Source of the DNA: Crocinitomicaceae bacterium
Lineage (GTDB): Bacteria; Bacteroidota; Bacteroidia; Flavobacteriales_D; Crocinitomicaceae
Assembly: GCA_029252405.1 (NCBI GenBank)
Contig: JAQXBM010000072.1
Location: 45,091-109,090, forward strand
Length of the DNA: 64,000 bases
Reading direction: 5' to 3'
The position numbers and the translations under genes were made by a program. Shown here piece after piece: positions 26,864 through 35,769 of the stretch; position 1 is the stretch's first letter, and each line of letters begins with the position of its first letter. Under the pieces are notes generated by a model. It saw only the letters and a program-made list of their open reading frames with translations, ran no database searches and had not been told where the DNA came from.

Positions 26864-29440
26864 TTAAATCTTTCCAGCGACAACGAATGGAATGCGCTTA
26901 GCAAACACTACTCCACCATCTACCTGAAATGCTTCGAACACTCCAACGTAAGTTCCGATCGACGCTTTTGTTCCATCATCTCGGACGCCATCCCAGCTAA
27001 AGGTTCCTTCAGATCCAAGTAATTCCGATTCAACCACTCGAGAAATTAAACGACCGCGGTCATCGTATACGGTAAAGTGACCAACAAATCCTTCTTCTGC
27101 CATCATGAAATTGATTTGGAGAACATCTTGATACCCATCGCTATCAGGTGAAACAATGTCGTTTGTATAGTTGAAATCACCATTGGCCATTACAGGATAG
27201 AATTGAGAATTCACCATTCCTGGAGTTCCAAATCCAGCGGTTTCTGCTGCCGAGTGCCAGTTGTTTCCGTTGCTTGATCCTTGATTTGGGTCGATGCGTT
27301 CGAGCGTTACTCCGTCAGTGTTATCCAGCAGTCGGAAGTGCCAATCGTCTTGGTAAGCAACTCTATCCATTACTGTATTGTTCTGAATGAGGTATACCGT
27401 TCCTGAATCATTGCTGTAAGTTGGCAAGTCCATCTCGTACAAATTATTCGGAACAACAGAAGTGTAATATTGAGGAATCTGTGTGATGTCTTCTCCAAGC
27501 ACAATGTATTCATCAGGCCCAATCAAAATGTGTTCTTCGATTTGCTTGAAATTGGCGATGGTGTCATCGTCGTAGTTCGCAATTTGGTAATTGAATAGGT
27601 CAATCAGCTTATCCGAATTATTGTAGATCTCAATCCAATCTTTACCGCCCGAAACTGGGTCGGCGAGTACTTCATTGATAATCACGTCACCGATTGACGC
27701 TACTTCTGGAAGCGCGAACTCTCCAATAAGTGTTGCTGTATTTCCCCAACAATCTCCAACGTTTTGAATCTCGATCGTGTAAGTTTGCGAACCCGCCAAG
27801 TTTTGATCAAATTGAAATATCTGCGATGTCGCTGGATCACTCGGCACGAAGCTATTGATAATTCCTAGCGAAGGCGTAAAGATAAACTGTGCATTCTCCA
27901 GGGACGTTGAATCCATTCCCTCATTATAATCTATTATTAATCCATCAGGTGCTATCGCCAGTAATAAAGCTATTTCGGGCGCTGTTGTATCAGGTGTAGT
28001 ATCAAAAACAGAATTTTGCGCTGCTGGTGTTCCCCCTGAAACATCGGTGCTAAGCCTCCAATCGCTTTCATCTGAACAGGGCGCATTCGGGTTTATCAAC
28101 TCATATGAAACCCCTCCGTCAATTGAAGCGTCGTCCAGCAAATCATCCGTATAAGTAATCCTATCAAGTTCCACTCCAGTATCCGACCAAATTACGACGT
28201 CGTCTCCAGACAAATTAAATGTCGGGAAACTACTAACATCTGTTGCAATTAGAAAAGAGTCAATTTCATTCGTCAAAATCATATAGTCACCTGGTAAAAG
28301 CCAAGCCGATGAAATTGTCCCACCTTGAGTCCATGTTGTATCAGCGCTATCTCCTAGTTTCCATTGGTCAACGTTAAAAATCTTATTACTTCGGTTATAA
28401 ATCTCAATGTAGTCTTCAACTGGCAAACCGATTGATGGTGACTCATCGAACAATATCTCATTAATAGCTATATCTCCTGGGGCTGGTATTTCAGCGGTTA
28501 GCAAAGCAAAACTTTCCGTTTGGCTACCAGATACATTCAGTGCAGCATCCGCAACGCCAGTAATTGTAACATCATACAACTGTCCATTCGCTAAGGGTGC
28601 GGAAGGCACTACGTGAATCAAAGCCGGGTTCGAACCATCCAAGGTGAAACTTGAAACTGTCAAGCTTGGGTTGAACGTGTAATTTCCAGGTGCTTCCGCG
28701 GAAGTTTGATCCAAGGCCTCATCAAATAAAATATCAACAAGATTTGCGTTGATCGCTGTAGCGCTCACGAGTACTGGAGGTGTAACATCCACAATTTCAT
28801 CTCCAATGTAAATATCATCGTGGTAGAAATTACCCACGTTTCCTGATGTATACTGAGCAAAAATCCCAGAATGAGTTCCCAGTAAATTCGTAGCGTCCGT
28901 TGCCGAGCCAACAAGACCAAAGTTTGTCCCTCCAGCAGGATCAACGTACAACGACCAGTTTCCTGAATTGTCTCTAACTACGCGCACAGAAATAATAAAA
29001 CTCGATGAAATTTGACCCAAAGGTCCGGCTGCTAGTTCGGTGTGAACTCCACCATCACATTTAAACAAACGAACCGCATCATCAGAAAGAGCCTCTCCAA
29101 GTTGAATGTAAAATCCATCTGGATCTGTCGTTAAATCAGCATTATCAGAAGTAAGGTAAAAACGTCCGTAATTATTTGCCGAAGGAGAAAATGCTTGTCT
29201 CGTCCAAAACTGCCACTCTTTGTTATCGAGGTTCGCTAAATTGTGTGTTAAAGTTAGGTACGATATTCCTGCAGCGGCACTGTTCAATTGCAATTGTTCC
29301 GATGCATTTACAATGTAATCAGCATCGGTCCCTGCCCAAGTGGGATTGCTAGTGAAATTCAAATCAGAGAAATCGTCAGATATCTGTCCGAAACAGGCGA
29401 GTTGCGTTAAAATAAACACACCGAATAAAAAGTGTCGCAT
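26864..29440 (-). CDS. Lamin-tail-domain secreted protein with CHU_C/FlgD-like C-terminus (858 aa)
   Basis: A signal peptide (FLFGVFILTQLACFGQ) is followed by a LamG-like jelly roll (residues 20-215; YGRFYLTSDNADL, WSLYVDPAGGTNF), two Big_5-like Ig modules (VSATAINANLVDILFDEALD; APDGLIIDYNEGMD) and two lamin-tail domains (DIAINEILFDESPS...DYIEIYNRSNK and DVIINEVLADPVSGGKDWIEIYNNSDK). The C-terminus (VSPDSDGYQDVLQINFMM, VYDDRGRLISRV, WDGVRDDGTKASIGTYVGVFEAF) has the FlgD-Ig/CHU_C form that ends many gliding-motility-associated secreted proteins. It is probably a surface protein exported by T9SS. No enzymatic domain is visible. Confidence 0.85.
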   Translation of the reverse strand: MRHFLFGVFILTQLACFGQISDDFSDLNFTSNPTWAGTDADYIVNASEQLQLNSAAAGISYLTLTHNLANLDNKEWQFWTRQAFSPSANNYGRFYLTSDNADLTTDPDGFYIQLGEALSDDAVRLFKCDGGVHTELAAGPLGQISSSFIISVRVVRDNSGNWSLYVDPAGGTNFGLVGSATDATNLLGTHSGIFAQYTSGNVGNFYHDDIYIGDEIVDVTPPVLVSATAINANLVDILFDEALDQTSAEAPGNYTFNPSLTVSSFTLDGSNPALIHVVPSAPLANGQLYDVTITGVADAALNVSGSQTESFALLTAEIPAPGDIAINEILFDESPSIGLPVEDYIEIYNRSNKIFNVDQWKLGDSADTTWTQGGTISSAWLLPGDYMILTNEIDSFLIATDVSSFPTFNLSGDDVVIWSDTGVELDRITYTDDLLDDASIDGGVSYELINPNAPCSDESDWRLSTDVSGGTPAAQNSVFDTTPDTTAPEIALLLAIAPDGLIIDYNEGMDSTSLENAQFIFTPSLGIINSFVPSDPATSQIFQFDQNLAGSQTYTIEIQNVGDCWGNTATLIGEFALPEVASIGDVIINEVLADPVSGGKDWIEIYNNSDKLIDLFNYQIANYDDDTIANFKQIEEHILIGPDEYIVLGEDITQIPQYYTSVVPNNLYEMDLPTYSNDSGTVYLIQNNTVMDRVAYQDDWHFRLLDNTDGVTLERIDPNQGSSNGNNWHSAAETAGFGTPGMVNSQFYPVMANGDFNYTNDIVSPDSDGYQDVLQINFMMAEEGFVGHFTVYDDRGRLISRVVESELLGSEGTFSWDGVRDDGTKASIGTYVGVFEAFQVDGGVVFAKRIPFVVAGKI

Positions 29441-29448
29441 AGTTGATC

Positions 29449-29476
29449 TTGTGTGACAGTAAATATACTAATTTTG
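29449..29476 (+). promoter_or_regulatory. Promoter of asd
   Basis: TTG (29449-29451), a 17-base spacer and TAATTTTG (29469-29476) match the -33/-7 pattern. The leader to the ATG at 29538 would be about 55-60 bases, longer than for neighbouring genes. Confidence 0.6.
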
Positions 29477-29537
29477 CACTGGATACAAGCCTATCCGTCA
29501 ATTGACGGGAGTAGCGTTTTACATTAACCCAAGAATT

Positions 29538-30542
29538 ATGAAAGTAGCGGTAGTTGGTGCAACGGGAATGGTCGGAAATATTATGCTTCAAGTGTTGAAG
29601 GAAAGAAATTTCCCAATCACTGAATTGATTCCTGTCGCTTCGGAACGATCTGTTGGAAAATTGATTTCTTACGGCGGCAATGATTATTCAGTCGTTGGTT
29701 TGGAAACAGCGGTTTCAATGCAACCCGATTTGGCTTTGTTTTCTGCGGGTGGAGACACTTCACTAGAATGGGCTCCAAAGTTTGCTGCAGTTGGAACGAC
29801 AGTTGTTGACAACAGTTCCGCTTGGCGCATGCATCCAGATCACAAATTAATCGTTCCTGAAATCAATGGTGATTTGTTAACGGCAGATGATAAAATCATT
29901 GCCAATCCAAATTGCAGTACTATTCAGTTGGTTCTTGCTTTGAAACCATTGCACGAAAAATATGCTGCAAAGCGCGTGGTGATTTCTACTTACCAATCCA
30001 TTTCCGGAACTGGAGTTGCCGCGATGCGCCAAATGGAAAACGAGCGAAATGGTGCTGATGGAGACATGGCGTATCCGTATCCTATCGATCAAAATTGCCT
30101 GCCACACTGCGATGTATTCATGGATAACGGATACACGAAAGAGGAAATGAAATTGACGAAGGAGACGAAGAAAATTTTGGATCCAAACATCAATGTGACA
30201 GCCACAGCGGTTCGTGTTCCTGTTTCTGGAGGTCACTCTGAGGCAGTAAACGTGGAATTTGAATCGGATTTCGAGTTGACTTCTGTTCGTTCGCTTTTAC
30301 ACAATCAGGAGGGAATCACGTTGAAAGATGATCCAACGACGAACACCTACCCGATGCCGAAATATGCCGAAGGAAAGGACGATGTTTTTGTTGGACGAAT
30401 TCGAAGAGATGAATCTCAAGCGAACACCTTGAACATGTGGGTTGTTTCAGACAACTTGCGAAAAGGCGCTGCGACGAATGCCGTTCAGATTGCTGAAATC
30501 TTGATTAAAAAAGGGATTTTGAACTCAACCTTAACGGCGTAG
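29538..30542 (+). CDS. asd: Aspartate-semialdehyde dehydrogenase
   Basis: This 334-residue enzyme reduces aspartyl phosphate to aspartate-semialdehyde for lysine/diaminopimelate, threonine and methionine synthesis. MKVAVVGATGMVGNIML is the NADP-binding loop; DNSSAWRMHPD, IIANPNCSTIQLVLAL (catalytic Cys126), STYQSISGTGVAAMRQ and RVPVSGGHSEAVNVEFE complete the signature. An in-frame codon at 29502 would add twelve residues in front of the Rossmann fold and was not chosen. The 3' end overlaps the convergent SUFU-domain gene by 12 bases. Confidence 0.96.
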   Translation: MKVAVVGATGMVGNIMLQVLKERNFPITELIPVASERSVGKLISYGGNDYSVVGLETAVSMQPDLALFSAGGDTSLEWAPKFAAVGTTVVDNSSAWRMHPDHKLIVPEINGDLLTADDKIIANPNCSTIQLVLALKPLHEKYAAKRVVISTYQSISGTGVAAMRQMENERNGADGDMAYPYPIDQNCLPHCDVFMDNGYTKEEMKLTKETKKILDPNINVTATAVRVPVSGGHSEAVNVEFESDFELTSVRSLLHNQEGITLKDDPTTNTYPMPKYAEGKDDVFVGRIRRDESQANTLNMWVVSDNLRKGAATNAVQIAEILIKKGILNSTLTA

Positions 30543-31139
30543 TTTCCAACTTCTTTTAAGAACGGTTGCGCGGAAATCATCGAGTTGCTCCGAAACACCC
30601 TTTCCACGCAGTTTTTGCATGAACTTAAATGTTCCTTTGCCTTGTTTGTAATCCATTTCATCCGGAAAGATGGGGATGATTCCTAAAAAGTGGATTTCTT
30701 TCCCCTCAATCTTTATTGGTTCTAGCTCCATTTCCAACAAAATTGGATCAGACAAGAAGAAGTGATTTTGCTTCATTGTTTCGGAAAGTGACTCCATATT
30801 TGCTCCACATGGCATCGTGTGACCGTGACCGAACCAAGTTTCATTTTCGACCACATATTTGGCCAAACGTTGAATCCAAGTGAACACCCAATTCGTTCTT
30901 GGATTGTCCATATCCTCCCACTCCCAATAACTCGGTAAACAGAAAAACAGCTCATTATGCTCTCTTCCAGCCAATTTTTCTGGAACGGGCATTTTGTAAT
31001 CACTGAGTCCGTTCGTCACTAAAACAGAAACGGGGCTTCGTAGCTCCAAATCGAGCATTATCAGGGGGATTTCGCCCTCCGCAGTTGGAACATCTTGCAC
31101 GCGATGTGCACCAAAACGTTTCGCTAATTCTTCTTTCAC
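30531..31139 (-). CDS. Suppressor-of-fused (SUFU) domain protein (202 aa)
   Basis: The protein has the bacterial SUFU pattern: IPLIMLDLELRSPVSVLVTNGLSDYKMPVP, HNELFFCLPSYWEWED, NWVFTWIQRLAKYVVEN, WFGHGHTMP and HFFLSDPILLEMELEPIKIEGKEIHFLGIIPIFPDEMDYKQ. SUFU domains in bacteria are often antitoxins/immunity proteins or stand alone; no toxin gene is adjacent here. The start is taken as the GTG at 31139, because the perfect -7 box TATCTTTG (31144-31151) lies immediately upstream and would overlap any longer version. It probably makes a leaderless message. Confidence 0.85.
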   Translation of the reverse strand: MKEELAKRFGAHRVQDVPTAEGEIPLIMLDLELRSPVSVLVTNGLSDYKMPVPEKLAGREHNELFFCLPSYWEWEDMDNPRTNWVFTWIQRLAKYVVENETWFGHGHTMPCGANMESLSETMKQNHFFLSDPILLEMELEPIKIEGKEIHFLGIIPIFPDEMDYKQGKGTFKFMQKLRGKGVSEQLDDFRATVLKRSWKLRR

Positions 31140-31143
31140 GGGA

Positions 31144-31151
31144 CAAAGATA
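31144..31151 (-). promoter_or_regulatory. -7 box of the SUFU gene
   Basis: TATCTTTG on the reverse strand, a perfect TAnnTTTG match, four bases before the GTG start at 31139. Confidence 0.55.
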
Positions 31152-31191
31152 CAACAGAAATATTGTTAAAAATTAGGTTAATCCATCCAAT

Positions 31192-31224
31192 GTTACTAAA
31201 TTGTTACCAAATAGTTACCCGAAA
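31192..31224 (+). repeat. Three 11-bp direct repeats upstream of the propeller gene
   Basis: GTTAC recurs at 31192, 31203 and 31214, exactly 11 bp apart, in units GTTACTAAATT, GTTACCAAATA and GTTACCCGAAA. The spacing is one helical turn, as in operators bound by cooperative regulators. Confidence 0.5.
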
Positions 31225-31236
31225 CTTTCCAAATCG

Positions 31237-32763
31237 TTGACAAAAAGTATCTACATACTAATAATCTTTCTCACTCTAATTATGAGTGTTTCTTGGTCTC
31301 AAGCAGATCAGGAATTTGTGCATTGGCAAAAGTCGGTTGGCGCTAAAGGAGAAGATGCACTTAATGACATGGTGAAGGATGTAGAAGGTAATGTATATGT
31401 ATCGGGAAGTATCCAAACTTTAGGAAGTCAAACGAAGGACGTTTTAGTATCAAAATACTCACCGCAAGGCCATGAAATTTGGTCAAAAATCATAGGTAAA
31501 TCTGGAGACGACCGAGGAATCGCACTTGAATTGCTAAATAACACGCTCTTTGTACTTTGTTCTTCTAATTCATCAGCGGCGCCCTTCTTAGCAAATTCGG
31601 GTCAAGAGGACATCGTTTTATTACAGCTCAATTTGGATGGTCAATTACAGAGTTCATCGCGCTTTGGAGGAAACTTCGCCGATATCCCGACAGACATTTC
31701 AAAAACAACGGACGGCCAATTACTGATTTCTGCACATTCAAGATCGACTGAAGGAGACCTTGATTCAAATAAAGGACAGTCAGACATCTGGGCGCTTCGC
31801 GTTGACGCTTCTGGATCATTACTTTGGAAAAAGAATTTCGGGGGATCCGATGAAGATTACTCATCAAAAATTATCGCGCTCCCAAATGGTGAAATCGTAG
31901 TTTCAGGTCACTCCTCTTCTTTCGATGGAGATATAATGATGAACTATGGCGATTTTGATTTGTCACTTTTCAAACTGAGTCCTTCAGGGGATATCCTTTG
32001 GGAACAAAACTATGGTGGTCTTCAGGCAGAATTCGCTGTTGATTTATTAATTAAAGATAATGCGAGTATCATCCTAGCGGGAAATACACAGTCACTCTCT
32101 TACGATATTTCCAAAAACGCAGGATTCTCTGATGCGTGGGTCATTGAAGTTGATGCAGCGAATGGAGGAATTTTATGGGAGGAAACGCACGGAAGTGAAT
32201 ATGGTGATTACGCATCGGCTTTGTCTATCGACGAATCGAATCAATTGTTCTTAATGGGTACTACTAACGCTCCTGTTTTCCAGGGCGAACTATCCTCTGG
32301 AAGTCGCGATTCGTGGTTAGCAAAAGTGAATTCTCCAAATTCAATTGATCACCTCGCTCTATATGGTGGAGATGGATTCGAGTCCATCAATGATTTCGCT
32401 GTAGAAGACGATGGTTCTATTTTGTTGATTGGAAGTAGTAATTCAACCGACAATCTGTTCTCGGACAATAAAGGAAAATCTGATGGTTGGATAATGAAGG
32501 TTGAGTTGAATGATTTGTACGGTGGAACTGCAGCTGAAGCTGTTTCTGCACATCCGAACCCAACGAGCGGAACTGTTTACTTGAATAACCTGACAGATTC
32601 TGATGAAATAATCGTTTACAGCGCCTCTGGTCAGCTTGTTGATTCTTTTCGAGCAAGTTCATTTACGCAAGTTCTCGATTTAACGAATGTTTCACCAGGG
32701 GTTTACTTGGTGAGAGTTGAGCGAATGCAAGGTTCGGAATTGATTCGTGTAGTGAAAAACTAG
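31237..32763 (+). CDS. Secreted propeller-like T9SS type A protein (508 aa)
   Basis: The TTG at 31237 gives an N-terminus with a good signal peptide (MTKSIYILIIFLTLIMSVSWSQA). The frame also has a TTG at 31201, but that lies in an 11-bp repeat array, so it was rejected with some doubt. The body consists of about seven repeats of roughly 55 residues of the form DxxxxxxDGxLLISAHSxSxDGDxxxNxGxSDxWxLxxDxxGxLLWxxxFGGSxxD, seen in SBBP/beta-propeller proteins; the aromatic LWEQNYGG motif recurs. A type A sorting domain ends it (HPNPTSGTVYLNNL, VYSASGQLVDSF, VSPGVYLVRVE, RVVKN). Its binding partner is unknown. Confidence 0.83.
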   Translation: MTKSIYILIIFLTLIMSVSWSQADQEFVHWQKSVGAKGEDALNDMVKDVEGNVYVSGSIQTLGSQTKDVLVSKYSPQGHEIWSKIIGKSGDDRGIALELLNNTLFVLCSSNSSAAPFLANSGQEDIVLLQLNLDGQLQSSSRFGGNFADIPTDISKTTDGQLLISAHSRSTEGDLDSNKGQSDIWALRVDASGSLLWKKNFGGSDEDYSSKIIALPNGEIVVSGHSSSFDGDIMMNYGDFDLSLFKLSPSGDILWEQNYGGLQAEFAVDLLIKDNASIILAGNTQSLSYDISKNAGFSDAWVIEVDAANGGILWEETHGSEYGDYASALSIDESNQLFLMGTTNAPVFQGELSSGSRDSWLAKVNSPNSIDHLALYGGDGFESINDFAVEDDGSILLIGSSNSTDNLFSDNKGKSDGWIMKVELNDLYGGTAAEAVSAHPNPTSGTVYLNNLTDSDEIIVYSASGQLVDSFRASSFTQVLDLTNVSPGVYLVRVERMQGSELIRVVKN

Positions 32764-32810
32764 ATCAAAAGTGTTCTATCGAACCATTCGAGGCTAATAA
32801 GCGTATATTT

Positions 32811-33278
32811 CTAGTCAACGACTTTCTCCAACATCATCCAAAATGCTTCACTTGAATTAACGCATCCCTGAGATAGCATTTCGTGGATTTCCTCCTCGCG
32901 CACTTTTGAATACTTCTTGTTTGATCGGAATATTGACAATTCTGAGGCATTGTTGACCAAAGCATCATGAATAGACTCAGCGCTCGATAAATCTACCTTA
33001 TCGCTTTTCGCGTTGAGTGAAATCAGGTCTATTTCGGAATCATTCAATTTAAACACGAGGCACGATGATGGCGACCGGTGTTCAATAAATTTGAGTTTTT
33101 CATACACCTTTTGAAGAACGGTGTCAGAGAATAAACCGACAAGTTGCGTAGCAAGTTCTTTGTTGGAAGTGTTCATTTCTAGCCATTCCTCATTGGAAAC
33201 GCCATTCGCAACGGCAAAGTGTTTGAAATCTTCATCGAAGATCTCCATTTCTTCCGGGGTGAGCATTCTGTATTTCAT
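32811..33278 (-). CDS. Cytoplasmic protein, DUF6495-like (155 aa)
   Basis: The ATG at 33278 gives MKYRMLTPEEMEIFDEDFKHFAVANGVSNEEWLEM, which I associate with DUF6495, a small cytoplasmic family in Flavobacteriales. The rest (VGLFSDTVLQKVYEKLKFIEHRS, SCLVFKLNDSEIDLISLNA, EEEIHEMLSQGCVNSSEAFWMMLEKVV) agrees with that recollection but I cannot verify it. Function is unknown. A longer in-frame version up to 33395 would overlap the perfect -7 box TATCTTTG at 33284-33291, so the short start is preferred; it implies a leaderless transcript. Confidence 0.75.
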   Translation of the reverse strand: MKYRMLTPEEMEIFDEDFKHFAVANGVSNEEWLEMNTSNKELATQLVGLFSDTVLQKVYEKLKFIEHRSPSSCLVFKLNDSEIDLISLNAKSDKVDLSSAESIHDALVNNASELSIFRSNKKYSKVREEEIHEMLSQGCVNSSEAFWMMLEKVVD

Positions 33279-33283
33279 CGGCA

Positions 33284-33291
33284 CAAAGATA
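33284..33291 (-). promoter_or_regulatory. -7 box of the DUF6495-like gene
   Basis: TATCTTTG on the reverse strand, five bases before the ATG at 33278. Confidence 0.55.
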
Positions 33292-33318
33292 CAGAATGAG
33301 GATTGAAACCGTGCGAGA

Positions 33319-34362
33319 CTATTCGTAGATATAATTTCTGAAATAACTTTCTTCTCCTTTGTAAAAAGACGTCTTCGAAGCGAGCAATCCCTCATCGTTA
33401 TACGTATACTTCATGACGCTCGTTCGTTTTTGTTTTTTTCCAAAAGTATAGGTAGTCTCCACGAGCCTATCGCTCTCATCGTACACGACCACGGATTGAC
33501 TTCTTAATTTTCCTTTACTATCGTAGTTCTTAGACGTTCTCGTTTTTCCTTGCTTCTCTGTTGTCCATACCAATTCGCCTGTTTCCTTTTCACAAGCAGA
33601 AGCATAATTTACGGAATCCTTTGTATAACTGTGAGAATACAGAAGTACTTCTCCATTTTCGACTTTTCGAATGTGGACTACATAGGAACCATCATTGTTT
33701 TCCTCGACAACCTTGCACAGTGTTGATGTTGTCTTTTCGTCGACTCGTTGACCCTTTGGTTCGCAACTGTAATCCCACGTTCTCACAATTCTATCGTTTT
33801 TGATGAATTGCTGACGTCGTACCTTCCCGTTTTCGTACTCGTAGTTCATCGAGTATGAGGTCTTCAACTTTCTTCCGCTCTGTAGCAGACTAAAGCTGAC
33901 TTTTTGATCTTCAGAATAATCCAAAAATAGTCTTGAGGAGAGACGATTCTTCTCAAACACCTCTTTTTTCTTTAAAAAACCATTTTGGTATTCATACTCA
34001 AACACCTTCTCCGTTTTGCCTGTAATTTTAACAGTCTCAACGAGTGAATCTTGTATGTATGAATAGCTTATCGTGTCTTTTGGGTGCTCAATTTTATCTA
34101 TTAAACCCCTATCGTTCAACGCATACCGAACAAATGTTTTACTCTTGCCACTCCTCCCACGCTGAACTGTCACTGACCGAACACCATTATCTTTCAACTG
34201 TTCGCTTGTAATTTCGCCGGCAAAATGGTTGAAATCTACTGTTTCGATGTCTCTTCCAAAATGTTGGAGTCGATTCAAATAGTACTTCGCTTGATTGTCT
34301 TTATGTTTCTGGGCGAACACGAAAGCTGGGGCAATAAATAGGAATAGTAAAAGTGATTTCAT
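33319..34362 (-). CDS. Exported YD/RHS-like repeat protein (347 aa)
   Basis: A signal peptide (MKSLLLFLFIAPAFVFAQ) is followed by a long series of beta-hairpin repeats of the YD type: VRYALNDRGLIDKIEH, FEYEYQNGFLKKKEV, SMNYEYENGKVRRQQFI, NYDSKGKLRSQSVVVYDESDRLVETTY and MKYTYNDEGLLASKT. Such repeats (x-Y-x-Y-[ND]-x-x-G) occur in RHS/teneurin shells and in smaller MORN/toxin-antitoxin YwqK-like proteins. No toxin domain is present. It is probably a periplasmic or outer-membrane-associated protein of unknown function. It is separated from the DUF6495-like gene by a short gap containing that gene's promoter. Confidence 0.78.
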   Translation of the reverse strand: MKSLLLFLFIAPAFVFAQKHKDNQAKYYLNRLQHFGRDIETVDFNHFAGEITSEQLKDNGVRSVTVQRGRSGKSKTFVRYALNDRGLIDKIEHPKDTISYSYIQDSLVETVKITGKTEKVFEYEYQNGFLKKKEVFEKNRLSSRLFLDYSEDQKVSFSLLQSGRKLKTSYSMNYEYENGKVRRQQFIKNDRIVRTWDYSCEPKGQRVDEKTTSTLCKVVEENNDGSYVVHIRKVENGEVLLYSHSYTKDSVNYASACEKETGELVWTTEKQGKTRTSKNYDSKGKLRSQSVVVYDESDRLVETTYTFGKKQKRTSVMKYTYNDEGLLASKTSFYKGEESYFRNYIYE

Positions 34363-34433
34363 ATTAGGTTATTAAGTCGTTTGACCAATATAAGAAACCT
34401 TGTCCTTTTTCGTTACAGCATATTCTGAAAGTG

Positions 34434-34441
34434 TATTTTTG
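34434..34441 (+). promoter_or_regulatory. -7 box of dxr
   Basis: TATTTTTG, a perfect match, four bases before the ATG at 34446; predicts a leaderless mRNA. Confidence 0.55.
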
Positions 34442-34445
34442 TTAC

Positions 34446-35603
34446 ATGCAGAAAAAAGGGATTGCGATTTTAGGATCAACAGGATCAATTGGAACACAGG
34501 CGCTCGAAGTTATTGAGGTGTATCCTGAAAAATTCAATTTAGAAGTAATTACAGCGAACTACAACGCTGATTTGTTGATTAAGCAAGCAATTAAGCACAA
34601 ACCGAACATGGTTGTGATAGCCGACGAAGCGCAATATCAGAAGGTGAATGATGCTTTGTGGGATCACGACATCAAAGTGTTTGCTGGAGCAGATGCTTTG
34701 GCGCAGGTGTGTGAGACGCAAGAAGTGGATACCGTGTTGACGGCTTTGGTCGGTTACGCAGGATTGAAACCAACGTTGACTGCAATTCGAGCTGGAAAAA
34801 ACATCGCGTTAGCAAATAAAGAAACCTTGGTTGTTGCGGGTGAAATTGTGACAAAAGAGGCAGCTGAGCGCGGAGTAAATATTTACCCTGTGGATTCTGA
34901 GCACTCGGCAATTTTTCAATGTTTGGTGGGCGAATTCCACAATCCAATCGAGAAAATTTATTTAACTGCATCTGGAGGTCCGTTCCGTGGTTGGAAACGC
35001 GAGCAATTGATTGACGTGAAAAAAGAACAAGCACTCAAGCACCCGAATTGGGAAATGGGAGCGAAAATCACAATCGATTCTGCGAGCTTAATGAACAAAG
35101 GGTTAGAAGTAATTGAGGCGAAATGGTTGTTCAATTTGCGTCCGGATCAGATTGATGTGATCGTACATCCTCAGTCGATTGTACATTCAATTGTACAGTT
35201 CGAAGATGGAAGTATGAAGGCGCAAATGGGTTTGCCCGATATGAAGTTGCCGATTCAATTCGCATTAACGTATCCTGATCGTTTTAAGACCGATTTCCCA
35301 CGTTTCAACTTTATGGATTACCCGAATTTGACATTCGAACAGCCCGATCGTGAGACATTTAATAACTTGAACTTGGCCTTCCAAGCGATGGAAATGGGGG
35401 GTAATGCTGCATGCGCTCTGAACGCTGCAAATGAAATAACTGTTGCTTCCTTTTTGAAGGATGAAATTTCGTTTTTGGACATCGCGCGAATTAACGAGAA
35501 GACAATGTTGGAGACTACTGCGGTTAAGGTTCCTACCTACGAAGATTACGTAGCGAGTGATGCCGAGGCACGAAGATTGGCACTGGAATTTATACAAAAA
35601 TAA
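34446..35603 (+). CDS. dxr: 1-deoxy-D-xylulose 5-phosphate reductoisomerase
   Basis: This 385-residue enzyme converts DXP to MEP, the second step of the non-mevalonate isoprenoid pathway. GIAILGSTGSIGTQALEVI is the NADPH loop; NIALANKETLVVAGEIV, VDSEHSAIFQCLVGE (metal-binding Asp and Glu), TASGGPFRGW and ITIDSASLMNKGLEVIEAKWLF follow, with HPQSIVHSIVQFEDGSMKAQMG and a C-terminal NAANEITVASFL. Length is normal. The in-frame codon at 34431 was rejected because it would lie in the promoter box. Confidence 0.97.
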   Translation: MQKKGIAILGSTGSIGTQALEVIEVYPEKFNLEVITANYNADLLIKQAIKHKPNMVVIADEAQYQKVNDALWDHDIKVFAGADALAQVCETQEVDTVLTALVGYAGLKPTLTAIRAGKNIALANKETLVVAGEIVTKEAAERGVNIYPVDSEHSAIFQCLVGEFHNPIEKIYLTASGGPFRGWKREQLIDVKKEQALKHPNWEMGAKITIDSASLMNKGLEVIEAKWLFNLRPDQIDVIVHPQSIVHSIVQFEDGSMKAQMGLPDMKLPIQFALTYPDRFKTDFPRFNFMDYPNLTFEQPDRETFNNLNLAFQAMEMGGNAACALNAANEITVASFLKDEISFLDIARINEKTMLETTAVKVPTYEDYVASDAEARRLALEFIQK

Positions 35604-35675
35604 TCCTCTGTCTCTTGAAGACAAAAGACTTCTACAGTTAATGGGATTAGGGAGCAAGCGGAGTGAAAACTAAAA

Positions 35676-35703
35676 AGTCGGAGCCTCTTTCAAAGCACCG
35701 ACT
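35676..35703. terminator. Hairpin between dxr and the decayed lipoprotein gene
   Basis: AGTCGG-A-GC pairs with GC-A-CCGACT; on the reverse strand the hairpin runs into a T5 tract, so it fits termination of the reverse-strand gene. Confidence 0.65.
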
Positions 35704-35769
35704 GCTAATAATTTCAATCCGATCTTAAAAAATATCATGCGGCATCTCCGTCCATGAAAGCGAGAACAC

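Noticed and set aside
26667..26867. 66-codon forward frame in the 391-base gap
   Set aside because: It covers a repeat-like CCGCAAAG remnant and runs into the 3' end of the lamin-tail gene; no promoter or start support.
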